The notes beneath the pieces are model-generated. The model worked only from the letters and a program-made list of their open reading frames with translations, had not been told where the DNA came from and made no database searches. Source: Xanthomonas maliensis (GTDB lineage: Bacteria > Pseudomonadota > Gammaproteobacteria > Xanthomonadales > Xanthomonadaceae). From it: DNA of 64,000 nucleotides. Positions 16,702 through 25,111 of this stretch are shown one piece after another (the first letter of the stretch is position 1; every line of letters starts with the position of its first letter). The stretch spans positions 124,001 to 188,000 of the forward strand of contig NZ_NSET01000021.1 of NCBI RefSeq assembly GCF_009192945.1. The letters are read 5' to 3'. The translations under genes and the position numbers were made by a program.

Positions 16702-17796
16702 TCAGGCGCGGTGGCCCGTCGCCAGGTACTCGGCGCTCTGCATCTCGATCAGCCGCGAGGCAGTGCGCTCGAACGCGCCGGCCAAGCGCTGGCCGCTGTA
16801 CAAGCCCGGCGGTGCAGCGTGCGCCGTGCAGACCAGGTTGACGTGGCGGTCGTACAACTCGTCGATCAGATTGACGAAGCGCCTCGCGGCGTCCTCGTTC
16901 ATGCGATCGAAGTGCGGGATGCCGCCCAACAACACGGTGGTGAACTCGCGCGCGATCTCGATGTAATCCGAGGGCCCGCGCGGCCCCTCGCACAAGGCCG
17001 TGAAGTCGAACCAGGCGATGCTCTTGCCGCGTGCACGTACAGCGATCTTGCGCGCTTCGATCTCGATATTGCCGGCGCGCGCCTCGGCATTGCCGCTGAG
17101 TTCGGCCCAGCGCTGTGCCAGCCACGGGTCGGACTGCGCATCCAGCGGCGTGCGGTAGACCGGCGAGCGGGTCAGCGCGCGCATGCGGTAGTCTTCGGTG
17201 CCTTCGGCATAGAGCTCGACGCAGAACTTCTGCAGCAGCGCGATCGCCGGCAGGAAACTGTCGCGCTGCAGGCCGTTGGCGTACAGATTGTCCGGGGCGG
17301 TGTTGGAGGTGGTGACCAGAGTCACCCCTTCGGCAAACAACCGCTCCAGCAGGCGCGCCAGCAACATGGCATCGCCGATGTCGGTGACGAAAAACTCGTC
17401 CAGCACCAGCACGCGCAGATTCTCGCGCCATTCCTGGGCGATCTTGGCCAACGGATCGCTCTGGCCGGCATGCTCGCGCAGCCGCTCGTGCACACCGCGC
17501 ATGAAGCGATGGAAATGCGTGCGGTACTTCTGCTTGATCGGCAGCCCGTCGTAGAACAAGTCCACCAGGAAGGTCTTGCCGCGCCCCACTCCGCCCCAGA
17601 AATACAGCCCGCGCACCGGCTCGGGCTTCTTCCAGAATGCCGACAGGCGATCCAGCCAGCCGTCCTGCGCGCTGTCCACCAGCGCCTCGTGGATCCGATC
17701 CAGCTCGGCCAGCGCCGGCTGCTGCGCCGGATCGGCGCGCCAGTCGCCGCGCTGCACGCCGGCGGCGTAGCGCTGCGAAGGGGTCATGTCACTCAT
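16702..17796 (-). CDS. zapE: Cell division ATPase ZapE (AFG1 family)
   Basis: 364-residue AAA+ ATPase. Walker A is GGVGRGKT (68-75) and Walker B is LVLDEFFVTD near residue 135; TSNTAPDNLYANGLQR is the sensor/arginine-finger block. Length and block order match bacterial ZapE, which modulates Z-ring stability late in division. The start is the ATG at 17794-17796; a second in-frame ATG lies three codons downstream. It follows an alpha/beta hydrolase gene on the same strand 79 bases upstream, possibly one transcript. Confidence 0.93.
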   Translation of the reverse strand: MSDMTPSQRYAAGVQRGDWRADPAQQPALAELDRIHEALVDSAQDGWLDRLSAFWKKPEPVRGLYFWGGVGRGKTFLVDLFYDGLPIKQKYRTHFHRFMRGVHERLREHAGQSDPLAKIAQEWRENLRVLVLDEFFVTDIGDAMLLARLLERLFAEGVTLVTTSNTAPDNLYANGLQRDSFLPAIALLQKFCVELYAEGTEDYRMRALTRSPVYRTPLDAQSDPWLAQRWAELSGNAEARAGNIEIEARKIAVRARGKSIAWFDFTALCEGPRGPSDYIEIAREFTTVLLGGIPHFDRMNEDAARRFVNLIDELYDRHVNLVCTAHAAPPGLYSGQRLAGAFERTASRLIEMQSAEYLATGHRA

Positions 17797-17875
17797 CGTG
17801 TCTCTCCGCGGGCCGGCGGCGGCCTTGCCCGCTCAACGGCGCATCGCCAGGCGATGCGCATGGGCCATGCCGCGG

Positions 17876-18538
17876 TCAGACTGCGGCCGGCAACCAACGC
17901 CGGACACCATGCTGGATCGCCCCGCGCAGGTCGATCAATTTGCGGTGGAAAAAGTGGCTGGTATCGGGCATACGCACCAGCTCGGGCTGCTGCTCCAGCG
18001 TCTGCAGCCAGTCGTAGACTGCCTGCGGATCGACGATCTCGTCGGCATCACCCTGGATCACCAACCACTGCTCCGGCGGCTGCAGATCGCTGAAATCCCA
18101 GCGCCCAGCCGGCGGTGCGATCGAGATCAGCGCCTGCGGCGCCAAGGCCTCGGCCGCACGCAGCGATACATAAGCGCCGAAGCTGAAACCGGCCAGCCAC
18201 AGCGCATCCTGCGGACGCTGGCGACGCACCCAGTCGGTGACCGCGCGCAGGTCCTCCTGCTCGCCCTCGCCGTGATCGAAGCTGCCGGCCGAGCCGCCGA
18301 CGCTGCGGAAGTTGAATCGCACCACGGTGATGCCCAGCTCGCGCAGCGCGCGCGCCGCCATGGTGACGACCTTGTTGTGCATGCTGCCGCCCTCGGTAGA
18401 GAGCGGATGGCAGACGATGGCCGTGATCGCTTGCGGGATGACGTCCGGCTCAGGCAGGTCGACGGCCACCTCGAGCGGACCGACTGGCCCGTCCAGCGTC
18501 AGTGCGGTGGATTCGGTGGGAAATGAGGGATTGGACAT
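17876..18538 (-). CDS. Alpha/beta hydrolase (dienelactone hydrolase-like)
   Basis: 220-residue single-domain alpha/beta hydrolase. The nucleophile elbow is GFSFGAY (Ser119), the conserved HPLSTEGGSMHNKVV block is near the N-terminus, and the C-terminal histidine lies in PDTSHFFHRKL. This is the COG2945 group (YheT/KANL3-like small hydrolases) of unknown substrate. It starts at the ATG at 18536-18538; the frame extends upstream but overlaps the divergent transporter gene. Divergent promoters lie in the 66 bases to 18605. Confidence 0.85.
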   Translation of the reverse strand: MSNPSFPTESTALTLDGPVGPLEVAVDLPEPDVIPQAITAIVCHPLSTEGGSMHNKVVTMAARALRELGITVVRFNFRSVGGSAGSFDHGEGEQEDLRAVTDWVRRQRPQDALWLAGFSFGAYVSLRAAEALAPQALISIAPPAGRWDFSDLQPPEQWLVIQGDADEIVDPQAVYDWLQTLEQQPELVRMPDTSHFFHRKLIDLRGAIQHGVRRWLPAAV

Positions 18539-18604
18539 CGCGTCATAATAGCCGCCCCGCCGGCCAGCTTCATCGCCCGGCCTGCACACTTCAGCGTCCT
18601 GCCC

Positions 18605-19489
18605 ATGCACTTCCTGGTCTTTGCCGTCCTTTGCAGCGTGTTGGTGTCGGTCCTGCTGAAGCTGGCGCCACGCCATCGCATCGACGCGATGCAGGCGATC
18701 GCCTGGAACTACGCCATGGCCAGCGTGCTGGCCGCACTGCTGCTGCGGCCATCGTTCGCTGCGCTGCGCGATCCGCATACGCCCTGGGGCGCGCTGTTTG
18801 CGTTGTCGCTGGCGCTGCCCGGAATTTTCCTGGTGCTGGCGGGTTCGGTACAACGCGCCGGCATCGTGCGCAGCGATGTCGCCCAACGGCTGTCGCTGCT
18901 GCTATCGCTGGCTGCCGCCTTTGTATTGTTCGGCGAAACCGCCAGCACGGAGAAACTGGCCGGCCTGGTCTTGGGCGTGCTGGCGATGGCCGGCATCGTG
19001 CAACGTCCACGCACGACCGCGCCGGCATCGGTTGCGCGCGGCAACGACGAGGTGCCAGCGCGCGCTTGGCCGTGGTTGCTCGGCGTGTGGGCCGGCTTTG
19101 CGTTGATCGATGTATTGCTGAAGACGGTGGCGCGCTCCGGCACGCCGTCGCTGACCGCGCTGACGCTGTGTTTTGTGCTGGCCTTCGTCTGGCTGCTGGG
19201 CGCGCAGTGCCTGCGTCCGCGCGCAGCGCGCCGGCCGGATCTCCGCAGCCTCGCTGCCGGCCTGCTGCTGGGCGTGCTCAACTTCGGCAATATCCTGTTC
19301 TACGTGCGTGCGCACCAGTCTCTTCCCGACAGCCCGGCCACTGTGTTCGCGACCATGAATATCGGCGTGGTCGCGCTCGGCGCCATCGTCGGAATTGCCG
19401 CCTTCGGCGAGCGCACCACGCCGGCCACCCGGATCGGGCTGGGGCTGTCAGTGCTGGCGATCGGACTCATCGCCTGGAGCGCGCGCTAA
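18605..19489 (+). CDS. DMT-superfamily (EamA-like) transporter
   Basis: 294-residue integral membrane protein with about ten hydrophobic segments arranged as two repeats, each of about five helices, separated by a charged cytoplasmic stretch near residues 135-150. This is the drug/metabolite transporter layout. The short loop FGE(R/T) appears in both halves (LFGETAST and AFGERTTP), as is usual in EamA proteins. The substrate cannot be predicted. It is monocistronic and converges on the CobW gene. Confidence 0.85.
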   Translation: MHFLVFAVLCSVLVSVLLKLAPRHRIDAMQAIAWNYAMASVLAALLLRPSFAALRDPHTPWGALFALSLALPGIFLVLAGSVQRAGIVRSDVAQRLSLLLSLAAAFVLFGETASTEKLAGLVLGVLAMAGIVQRPRTTAPASVARGNDEVPARAWPWLLGVWAGFALIDVLLKTVARSGTPSLTALTLCFVLAFVWLLGAQCLRPRAARRPDLRSLAAGLLLGVLNFGNILFYVRAHQSLPDSPATVFATMNIGVVALGAIVGIAAFGERTTPATRIGLGLSVLAIGLIAWSAR

Positions 19490-19515
19490 AGGCGCACGCT
19501 CCGGCGGCGGTCCGC

Positions 19516-20841
19516 TCAACGCGCCCAGTGCGGAAACGGGTCGGGCAAGTCCAGCCAACCGATCGGGCCTTGTCGCAATTCCTGGTCGCTGAGCAGGCAG
19601 GCATCCAGCGCAGCGCGCGTGCGCGGCGCATCCATGTCGACACCAATCACCGCCAGCTCCTGTCGACGATCGCCCCAGAGCGGGTGCCACAAGCGCTGCA
19701 TCGCCGCGTATTCGCCGGCATCGCCGACCTCGTGCACCTCCGGCAGCGGTGCGGTCCAACAGCGGGTCTGCTGACGCTGCCAGCCGAGATCCGTGTACGG
19801 CAGCGGCGTCGGCCCGGTCTGTACCGGCTGGCCGACGCATTGCGCATCGACACGATGACGCGCAGCGAACCAGAAGCCGGCGGCATGGGTCTGGGTCGCC
19901 CCGCCCACGCTGGACAATTCGCCCACCCAATCCATGCGACTGGCCAGCCAGAAGAACCCCTTGCTGCGGATCACCTGCGGTAGACCACTGTGCACCAGTT
20001 GCGCGAACCGCTGCGGATGGAACGGCCGGCGCGCGCGGTAGACGAAGCTGGTAATGCCGTATTCCTCGGTCTCCGGGGTGTGCTCGCCGCGCAGTTCCTG
20101 CATCCAGCCAGGTGCCAGCTGGGCGCGGGTGAAATCGAAACGTCCAGTGTCCAGCAGGGCCGATAGCGGCACTTCGCCGCGCTGCGCCTCGACGATCTGT
20201 GCCTGGCGGTTGAGCGCGCGCAGCACGGCATGCAGGCGCGCGCGTTGGGCGGGGTCGATCAGGTCGCACTTGCTGATCACCAGCACATCGGCAAACTCGA
20301 CCTGTTCGCCGAGCAGTTGCACCAGCCCGCGCGTATCGTCCGGACCGGCTTGCTGGCCGAGCTCGGCCAGCGTCGCGGCCGAGCCGAAATCGTCCAGGAA
20401 CCGGCTGCCATCGACCACCGTCACCATGGTGTCGAGCCGGGCGATATCCGACAGGCTGAAGCCATCGGCATCGCGCACCGCAAAGGTGGCCGCCACCGGC
20501 ATCGGCTCGGCGATGCCGGTCGATTCGATCAACAGATAGTCGTAACGGCGTTGCTCGGCCAATCGACGCACTTCCTGCAGCAGATCGTCGCGCAAGGTGC
20601 AGCAGATGCAGCCGTTGCTGAACTCCACCAGGGTCTCCTCGGTACGGCGCAGCGCAGCGCCGCCGTCGCGCACCAGTTGCGCATCGATGTTGACCTCGCT
20701 CATGTCATTGACGATCACCGCCACCCGCAGGCCCTCGCGGTTGTGCAGCAGACGGTTGAGCAGGGTGGTCTTGCCGGCACCCAGGAAGCCGGACAGCACG
20801 GTGACAGGCAGGCGCGGGTCGCGCGGCGGAGAAAGGGGCAT
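19516..20841 (-). CDS. CobW/COG0523 GTPase, putative zinc metallochaperone
   Basis: 441-residue G3E GTPase. The P-loop is GFLGAGKTT (18-26), the metal-binding CXCC is Cys78-x-Cys80-Cys81 in [12 protein letters not shown], and VISKCDL is the NKxD equivalent. The C-terminal CobW domain is complete. The Zur-box-like palindrome 19 bases upstream indicates induction under zinc starvation, placing this in the ZigA/YeiR type of zinc chaperones and away from cobalamin synthesis. The start is the ATG at 20839-20841; upstream frame continuation crosses the operator and the divergent gene. Confidence 0.9.
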   Translation of the reverse strand: MPLSPPRDPRLPVTVLSGFLGAGKTTLLNRLLHNREGLRVAVIVNDMSEVNIDAQLVRDGGAALRRTEETLVEFSNGCICCTLRDDLLQEVRRLAEQRRYDYLLIESTGIAEPMPVAATFAVRDADGFSLSDIARLDTMVTVVDGSRFLDDFGSAATLAELGQQAGPDDTRGLVQLLGEQVEFADVLVISKCDLIDPAQRARLHAVLRALNRQAQIVEAQRGEVPLSALLDTGRFDFTRAQLAPGWMQELRGEHTPETEEYGITSFVYRARRPFHPQRFAQLVHSGLPQVIRSKGFFWLASRMDWVGELSSVGGATQTHAAGFWFAARHRVDAQCVGQPVQTGPTPLPYTDLGWQRQQTRCWTAPLPEVHEVGDAGEYAAMQRLWHPLWGDRRQELAVIGVDMDAPRTRAALDACLLSDQELRQGPIGWLDLPDPFPHWAR

Positions 20842-20859
20842 ACGCGTGGCCTCAGTGAA

Positions 20860-20880
20860 AAGTGTTACTCTATAACACTT
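20860..20880. promoter_or_regulatory. Zur-box-like operator between cobW and merC
   Basis: Perfect inverted repeat AAGTGTTA-CTCTA-TAACACTT, 8-bp arms and 5-bp spacer. It contains the GTTA...TAAC core of proteobacterial Zur boxes. It lies 19 bases before the leftward CobW gene and 20 before the rightward MerC-like gene, so one repressor dimer pair could shut off both. Zinc control is inferred from motif and neighbours. Confidence 0.75.
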
Positions 20881-20899
20881 GCGCCCTGGAGCACGATCG

Positions 20900-21319
20900 A
20901 TGCGCCCCCCCACCGCCCTGCTGGATGGCTCGGCCATCGCGCTGTCCAGCCTGTGCCTGCTGCATTGCCTGGCGCTGCCGCTGCTGGCCAGCGCGCTGCC
21001 ACTGTTGGGGACATGGAGCCAGGCCGAATGGGTGCACGTGGTGTTCGCCACCCTCGCCGTCCCGCTGAGTGGCTATGCTCTATGGAGCACCCATCGTCGC
21101 CAGGCCCTGCCGCTGGCGGTCTGGACGTTGGCGATCCTGGGATTGGCCGCTCTGGTGCTGGGTGCCAGCGAGCAGGTCCCGCCATGGCTGGAAACCCGCA
21201 TCACCGTCGGCGGCAGCCTGCTGCTGGCCAGCGCGCATCTGCTCAACCTGCGTTGGCGTGGCCGGCCAGCGTGCCGGCACCGACCACGGTCAGGCGAGCG
21301 GTCCAGCAACCCGCGGTGA
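20900..21319 (+). CDS. MerC-domain membrane protein
   Basis: 139 residues with four hydrophobic segments and the [12 protein letters not shown] block containing the paired cysteine/histidine motif seen in MerC-type proteins. It would sit in the inner membrane. In this setting it more likely handles zinc or a related metal under Zur control than mercury, since there are no other mer genes. It starts at the ATG at 20900, next to the shared operator. The C-terminal 20 residues are basic and cytoplasmic. Confidence 0.8.
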   Translation: MRPPTALLDGSAIALSSLCLLHCLALPLLASALPLLGTWSQAEWVHVVFATLAVPLSGYALWSTHRRQALPLAVWTLAILGLAALVLGASEQVPPWLETRITVGGSLLLASAHLLNLRWRGRPACRHRPRSGERSSNPR

Positions 21320-21513
21320 CGCCACTGCAGCGGTGACGGGCATGGATTGCCGCGTAGCGGCAGCTTGGCGTCAGATCCATGCCACAGACGCCATGCGCGC
21401 CGGTCGGGAGGCCGTGCATCGCGACGACATCGTGTGGCAACGGCATGGGCGGCACAGGCAGAGGGCGCACCCCATCCACTCACCGTCGCGCAAGCGGCGC
21501 CACGTCGGTACCA

Positions 21514-21543
21514 CGCAGGCGCGCCCTTCGGCACGCGCCTGCG
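21514..21543 (-). terminator. Terminator hairpin of the ExeM-type nuclease gene
   Basis: Perfect 10-bp stem CGCAGGCGCG/CGCGCCTGCG with a ten-base loop, starting nine bases past the stop of the leftward nuclease gene. There is no T-run. Confidence 0.5.
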
Positions 21544-21552
21544 CTGGGCGAG

Positions 21553-23271
21553 TTAGAGCGCGAAGCCCAACAGCAACGGATCGTGATCGGAACTGCGCCA
21601 CGGGCCAGGCACGTTGCGTTCCGCGTAACCGGCATCGTCCATCGCGTCCGCGTTGACATGCCACTCGGCGGCGCCGCGCAACTGCTTGGCCATCGCCGGG
21701 CTCAGCAGCGCATGATCCAGCCGCCCACTCAGCCCGTTGTAGACGTAGCTGTAGGGCTGCCTGACCCCGGCGACCGCAAAGGCATCCTGCCAACCGCTGG
21801 CGCGCAGGCTGCGCACAGGGGTTTCCATCGCATAGGCGTTGAAGTCGCCGAGCATGACCGCCAGCCGGGTCTGCGCATGGGTCGGATCGGTCTGTAGCCA
21901 CTGGTGCAGCCGCTTGGCCGACTCGGTGCGCGTGGCATTCCAGCAGGCCTGGCCATCGCCCTGGTCGGCATCGGCGCCACTGGCCTTGCCGCAGCCCTTG
22001 GACTTGAGGTGGGTCGCCACCATCACGAAGGTCGCGCCGCGCTTGCTCCGGAACGCCTGCGCCAGCGGCACGCGGCTATGGTCCTCAAACGGACCGCCGG
22101 TCAGGGTGGCCGGCGCGCCCACCGGAGTGACCTCGCCGCTGCGATAGATGATGCCGACCCGGATGGCGTCCTGGCCGGGACCATTGCCGGCATCGACGAA
22201 GTGCCAGTCCTTGTGCGGGCCGGCCGCGTTGAGCGCATCGACCAATTGCGCGAGCGCGGCGTCGGGCCCATAGCCGTCGTTCTCCAGCTCCATCAGCGCA
22301 GCGACATCGGCCTGCAACGGCACGATGGTCGCCACCAACTTGGTGAGTTGAGCATGGAATTGCGCCGGCGTGCGCGCGCCGCGCTTGGTCGGAAAGCCAC
22401 CGCCGCGGCCATCGCCATTGAAGAAATTCTCCAGGTTGAACGAGGCGATACGCAGATCGCCCGCCACCTGCGGCGCGGCGGGTATCGGCTGCCGGGACAG
22501 CGTCAGCGGCGCCAGCACCTGGATACGGTAGCGGCCGTCGTAGCGTTGATCGACGATGCCGTCGATACCCTTGAGCAAGCTGCCGACCTGCAACTCGGCA
22601 TCGCCAGGCAGGTAGCCGGCGCCCTTGGCCGCACGGCCACGCCGGCCATCGTCGAGCAACACCCGACGACGCGCCACATCCTGTTCTGCCTCCGCGAACG
22701 CAGGGCTGCCGATGGCCGCCACTTCGCTGGGTTGCCACAAGCGTCCACCGAAAGCAGCGACCAATTCGCCATCCTGCGCCAAGCGATCGCCACCGTTGAG
22801 CGTCAGCACCGGGATCCGCACATGCTCGCCCTCCAACGCCTCCCAGTTCGCCGGCGGGCCACTGAGCATGCGCACCGGGACCGGCTGGCCGCTGGCAAGC
22901 CGCTCGATCGTCTCGGCGTCCACCGTGGTCAGACTCCCATCGCCGCCGGCGCTCACCTCGCGCACGGTACCGACGATGCGCACGCGATCGCCCACGGCCA
23001 GTTCGGCATTGCCGGCACCGGTGACGAACAGACCGTGCGAGCGGCGCGGCTCGCTGCCGGGTTGCTGCACGAACAGCCCACCCAGACCGACGCGGGTATC
23101 GGCAGTCACGATGCCCTCCACCTCCACCCGCCGCCCATCGAAGGGACTGCGGGTGTCCTCGCCCTGCACGTCGGCGATGGACAGCCGCTGCGGCGCCGGA
23201 TCGGCGGCATGGCAGAGTAGAGGACTGAGCAGGCTGATCAGGCCGAGCACGGCCAGCGAACGACGCACCAT
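21553..23271 (-). CDS. ExeM/NucH-family extracellular nuclease
   Basis: 572 residues. A signal peptide covers about 1-24 (ending LLCHAA). Residues 25-260 form the ExeM-type OB-fold region. From about 265 (RIASFNLENFF) to the end is an endonuclease/exonuclease/phosphatase domain with the metal and catalytic motifs MELENDG, LGDFNAYA and SSDHDPLL. It would degrade extracellular DNA for nutrition or biofilm turnover. GGAG six bases before the ATG at 23269-23271 decides the start. There is no C-terminal GlyGly-CTERM anchor, unlike some ExeM homologues. Confidence 0.9.
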   Translation of the reverse strand: MVRRSLAVLGLISLLSPLLCHAADPAPQRLSIADVQGEDTRSPFDGRRVEVEGIVTADTRVGLGGLFVQQPGSEPRRSHGLFVTGAGNAELAVGDRVRIVGTVREVSAGGDGSLTTVDAETIERLASGQPVPVRMLSGPPANWEALEGEHVRIPVLTLNGGDRLAQDGELVAAFGGRLWQPSEVAAIGSPAFAEAEQDVARRRVLLDDGRRGRAAKGAGYLPGDAELQVGSLLKGIDGIVDQRYDGRYRIQVLAPLTLSRQPIPAAPQVAGDLRIASFNLENFFNGDGRGGGFPTKRGARTPAQFHAQLTKLVATIVPLQADVAALMELENDGYGPDAALAQLVDALNAAGPHKDWHFVDAGNGPGQDAIRVGIIYRSGEVTPVGAPATLTGGPFEDHSRVPLAQAFRSKRGATFVMVATHLKSKGCGKASGADADQGDGQACWNATRTESAKRLHQWLQTDPTHAQTRLAVMLGDFNAYAMETPVRSLRASGWQDAFAVAGVRQPYSYVYNGLSGRLDHALLSPAMAKQLRGAAEWHVNADAMDDAGYAERNVPGPWRSSDHDPLLLGFAL

Positions 23272-23304
23272 CAAAGACTCCAAAGGCTGGGAAGACAAAC
23301 GCAA

Positions 23305-23325
23305 ACGCCGCCCGGAAGGCGGCGT
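23305..23325 (-). terminator. Terminator of the cytochrome c5 gene
   Basis: Perfect 8-bp stem ACGCCGCC/GGCGGCGT with a five-base loop, 22 bases past the cytochrome stop on the minus strand. It is followed on that strand by a T-biased stretch (TTGCGTTTGTC), weak but typical for GC-rich genomes. Confidence 0.6.
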
Positions 23326-23346
23326 CTGGCGACACGGCTCGGGGGC

Positions 23347-23865
23347 TTACTTCAGGTTGGACAGCATCCAATCCACCGTGGCACGGACCTGCTCTTCGGT
23401 CAGCGCCGGGTTGCCGCCCTTCGGCGGCATGATGCCACCGTCCGGACCGGTGTAGCCCTCGATGGCATGTTTGTACAAGGTGTCCTTGCCCTGCGCGATG
23501 CGCGCATCCCAGTGCGAATGATCCAGCGTCGGCGCCTTGCCCACGCCATTGGTATGGCACGCCGTGCACAGGTTGTTGAAGATGGTCTTGCCATCGGTGG
23601 TGCCACCGTAGGCGGTCTGCGACGCGGCCTTGGCGAGCGCGGCCGCTTGTGCGGCGGCCTGTGCAGCGGCACCGGTGGTGCCGGCATAGACGGCGCCGGA
23701 CGGTGCGATACGTTCCTGCACGCGCTTGGCGGCAGTGGGCGACACTTCGTCGGGGATCACGCGTTGCAGGTAGGCGGCCAGGGCGATCAAGCCCAGGGTG
23801 ATCAGTACCAGCAATCCAATCACCATCGAGAATTTCTTCAGGAACTCGAGGTCGTAATTCCGCAC
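23347..23865 (-). CDS. Membrane-anchored cytochrome c5
   Basis: 172 residues. One transmembrane helix at about 13-34 anchors the protein, followed by an Ala-rich linker (about 60-85) and a class I c-type haem domain. The haem motif is Cys100-T-A-Cys103-His104, and Met146 (GGIMPPKGG) is the likely sixth ligand. Cytochromes of this type carry electrons between respiratory complexes in the periplasm; some in Xanthomonadaceae and Neisseria are di-haem but this one has a single CXXCH. It is monocistronic between two hairpin/AT-rich regions. Confidence 0.9.
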   Translation of the reverse strand: MRNYDLEFLKKFSMVIGLLVLITLGLIALAAYLQRVIPDEVSPTAAKRVQERIAPSGAVYAGTTGAAAQAAAQAAALAKAASQTAYGGTTDGKTIFNNLCTACHTNGVGKAPTLDHSHWDARIAQGKDTLYKHAIEGYTGPDGGIMPPKGGNPALTEEQVRATVDWMLSNLK

Positions 23866-24071
23866 GCGCTCACTCCTGGCTTATTGGTCGGGACCTCTGC
23901 TGACGCCGGAGTATAAGCACAGTGCGCACCGCTCCGACCACTGTTGCGGCGTGCAACGCACGTAAGCCGCACGGCGTGCGCATTACAGCGCATCAGACCG
24001 ACACATCGGCACCGGCACCCAGCGGAAATTGCGGCAATGCCGCATGGTGCGCTGGTGTCGTTGCTGGAATT

Positions 24072-24090
24072 GCGTATCATTCCCAATAAT
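24072..24090. promoter_or_regulatory. Possible Fur-type site before the DUF4198 operon
   Basis: The AT-rich stretch tgcgtatcattcccaataa contains one good Fur half-site on the minus strand (AATGATA) and little symmetry. Iron regulation would fit the downstream genes, but the match is partial. Confidence 0.3.
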
Positions 24091-24141
24091 CCCGGACCCA
24101 CGCGCCGTGGCAGACCGGTCCCGTCTTTGGAGGAGCCCGCG

Positions 24142-24786
24142 ATGAAATCCCTGTTGCTGTCCTGCCTGGCCTTGGCCAGCCTGAGCCTGTCCGCCCATGC
24201 GCATGAAATCTGGATCGAACGCGATGGCAGCGGCCCGGTGCGCATCTATTTCGGCGAGCCGGCGCAGGAAACGCTCGACCATGGCCAGGACGAGATCAAG
24301 CGCGTGACCAGACCCAGCGTGTTCGGCAGCGTCGGCAAAGCCGGCCCGCTGCAGCGCGGCAGCGACTACCTCACCGCGCCGCTGTCCGGTGCTGGCGATG
24401 CCTGGTTGCGCGACGACGCGGTGTTCGAGCCCTGGAAGGGCGAGTCCGGCAGCTACGAGGCGGTGAGCTATTACGCCCGCGCCGGGCGCACCACGCCCTC
24501 GGCCAAGCTCGACCTGGAGCTGGTGCCCACCGCTGCCAATGCCGACACGCTGAGCGTGCTCTACCGCAATGCGCCGTTGGCCAAGGCCGAGGTGACGCTC
24601 ATCGATCCGCAGAAATGGCAGAAGACGCTGGTCGCCGACGCACAGGGCAAGGTGACGCTGCCTGCGCTGCGTTCCGGCCGCCACATCCTGGTGGTCAGCC
24701 ACAAGGAACCGGTCAGCCGCGAGGTCGGCGGCAAGCCGGTCAGCCTGGTCCACCACATCAGCACCCTGACGTTCCTGGCCGAATAA
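24142..24786 (+). CDS. DUF4198 periplasmic protein
   Basis: 214 residues with a 20-residue signal peptide (cleavage after SAHA, leaving HEIW). The mature chain is a DUF4198-type beta-sandwich; this family is related to the periplasmic component of nickel/cobalt uptake and often sits next to TonB-dependent siderophore receptors. GGAG precedes the ATG at 24142. It is the first gene of a four-gene unit with DUF3649, PepSY and DUF3325 proteins, all linked in other genomes to iron acquisition. The substrate is unknown. Confidence 0.85.
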   Translation: MKSLLLSCLALASLSLSAHAHEIWIERDGSGPVRIYFGEPAQETLDHGQDEIKRVTRPSVFGSVGKAGPLQRGSDYLTAPLSGAGDAWLRDDAVFEPWKGESGSYEAVSYYARAGRTTPSAKLDLELVPTAANADTLSVLYRNAPLAKAEVTLIDPQKWQKTLVADAQGKVTLPALRSGRHILVVSHKEPVSREVGGKPVSLVHHISTLTFLAE

Positions 24787-24799
24787 TCTCCGCCGCTCG

Positions 24800-25111
24800 A
24801 TGTCCGCCGCCATGTCATCGTCGCTGCCCTGGTTCAAGCGCCCCTGGCTGGGCGTGCTTGCGCGCACGCTGGTGGCGATCGTTGGCGGTTATGCGCTGGC
24901 CAGCGCCACCAATCTGCTGCTGGCGCTGGCCTTGCCGATGCCACGCAGCGAAGCGGTGCTGACCAGCATGTTGGTCGGCATCGTGGTGTGCGCGTGTGCG
25001 CCGTTGTGGGCATTCGCCACCGCCAGCGTCTGGCGGGCATGCTGGGGGATCACCGTGCCGACGGCGATCCTGTTCGCGCTGGCCGCGTGGCTGCAACGGA
25101 GTGCCGCGTGA
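24800..25111 (+). CDS. DUF3649 membrane protein
   Basis: 103 residues with three predicted membrane helices (about 17-40, 50-72 and 80-98). It matches the DUF3649 family, described as iron-transport associated because it neighbours PepSY and siderophore-receptor genes. The start could be 24800 or the ATG four codons later; neither has a clear ribosome binding site. The end overlaps the GTG start of the PepSY gene (GTGA), implying coupled translation. Confidence 0.75.
   Translation: MSAAMSSSLPWFKRPWLGVLARTLVAIVGGYALASATNLLLALALPMPRSEAVLTSMLVGIVVCACAPLWAFATASVWRACWGITVPTAILFALAAWLQRSAA

Noticed and set aside
20900-21319. Mercury resistance operon
   Set aside because: Only one MerC-like protein is found; no merR, merT, merP or merA, and the shared operator points to zinc.
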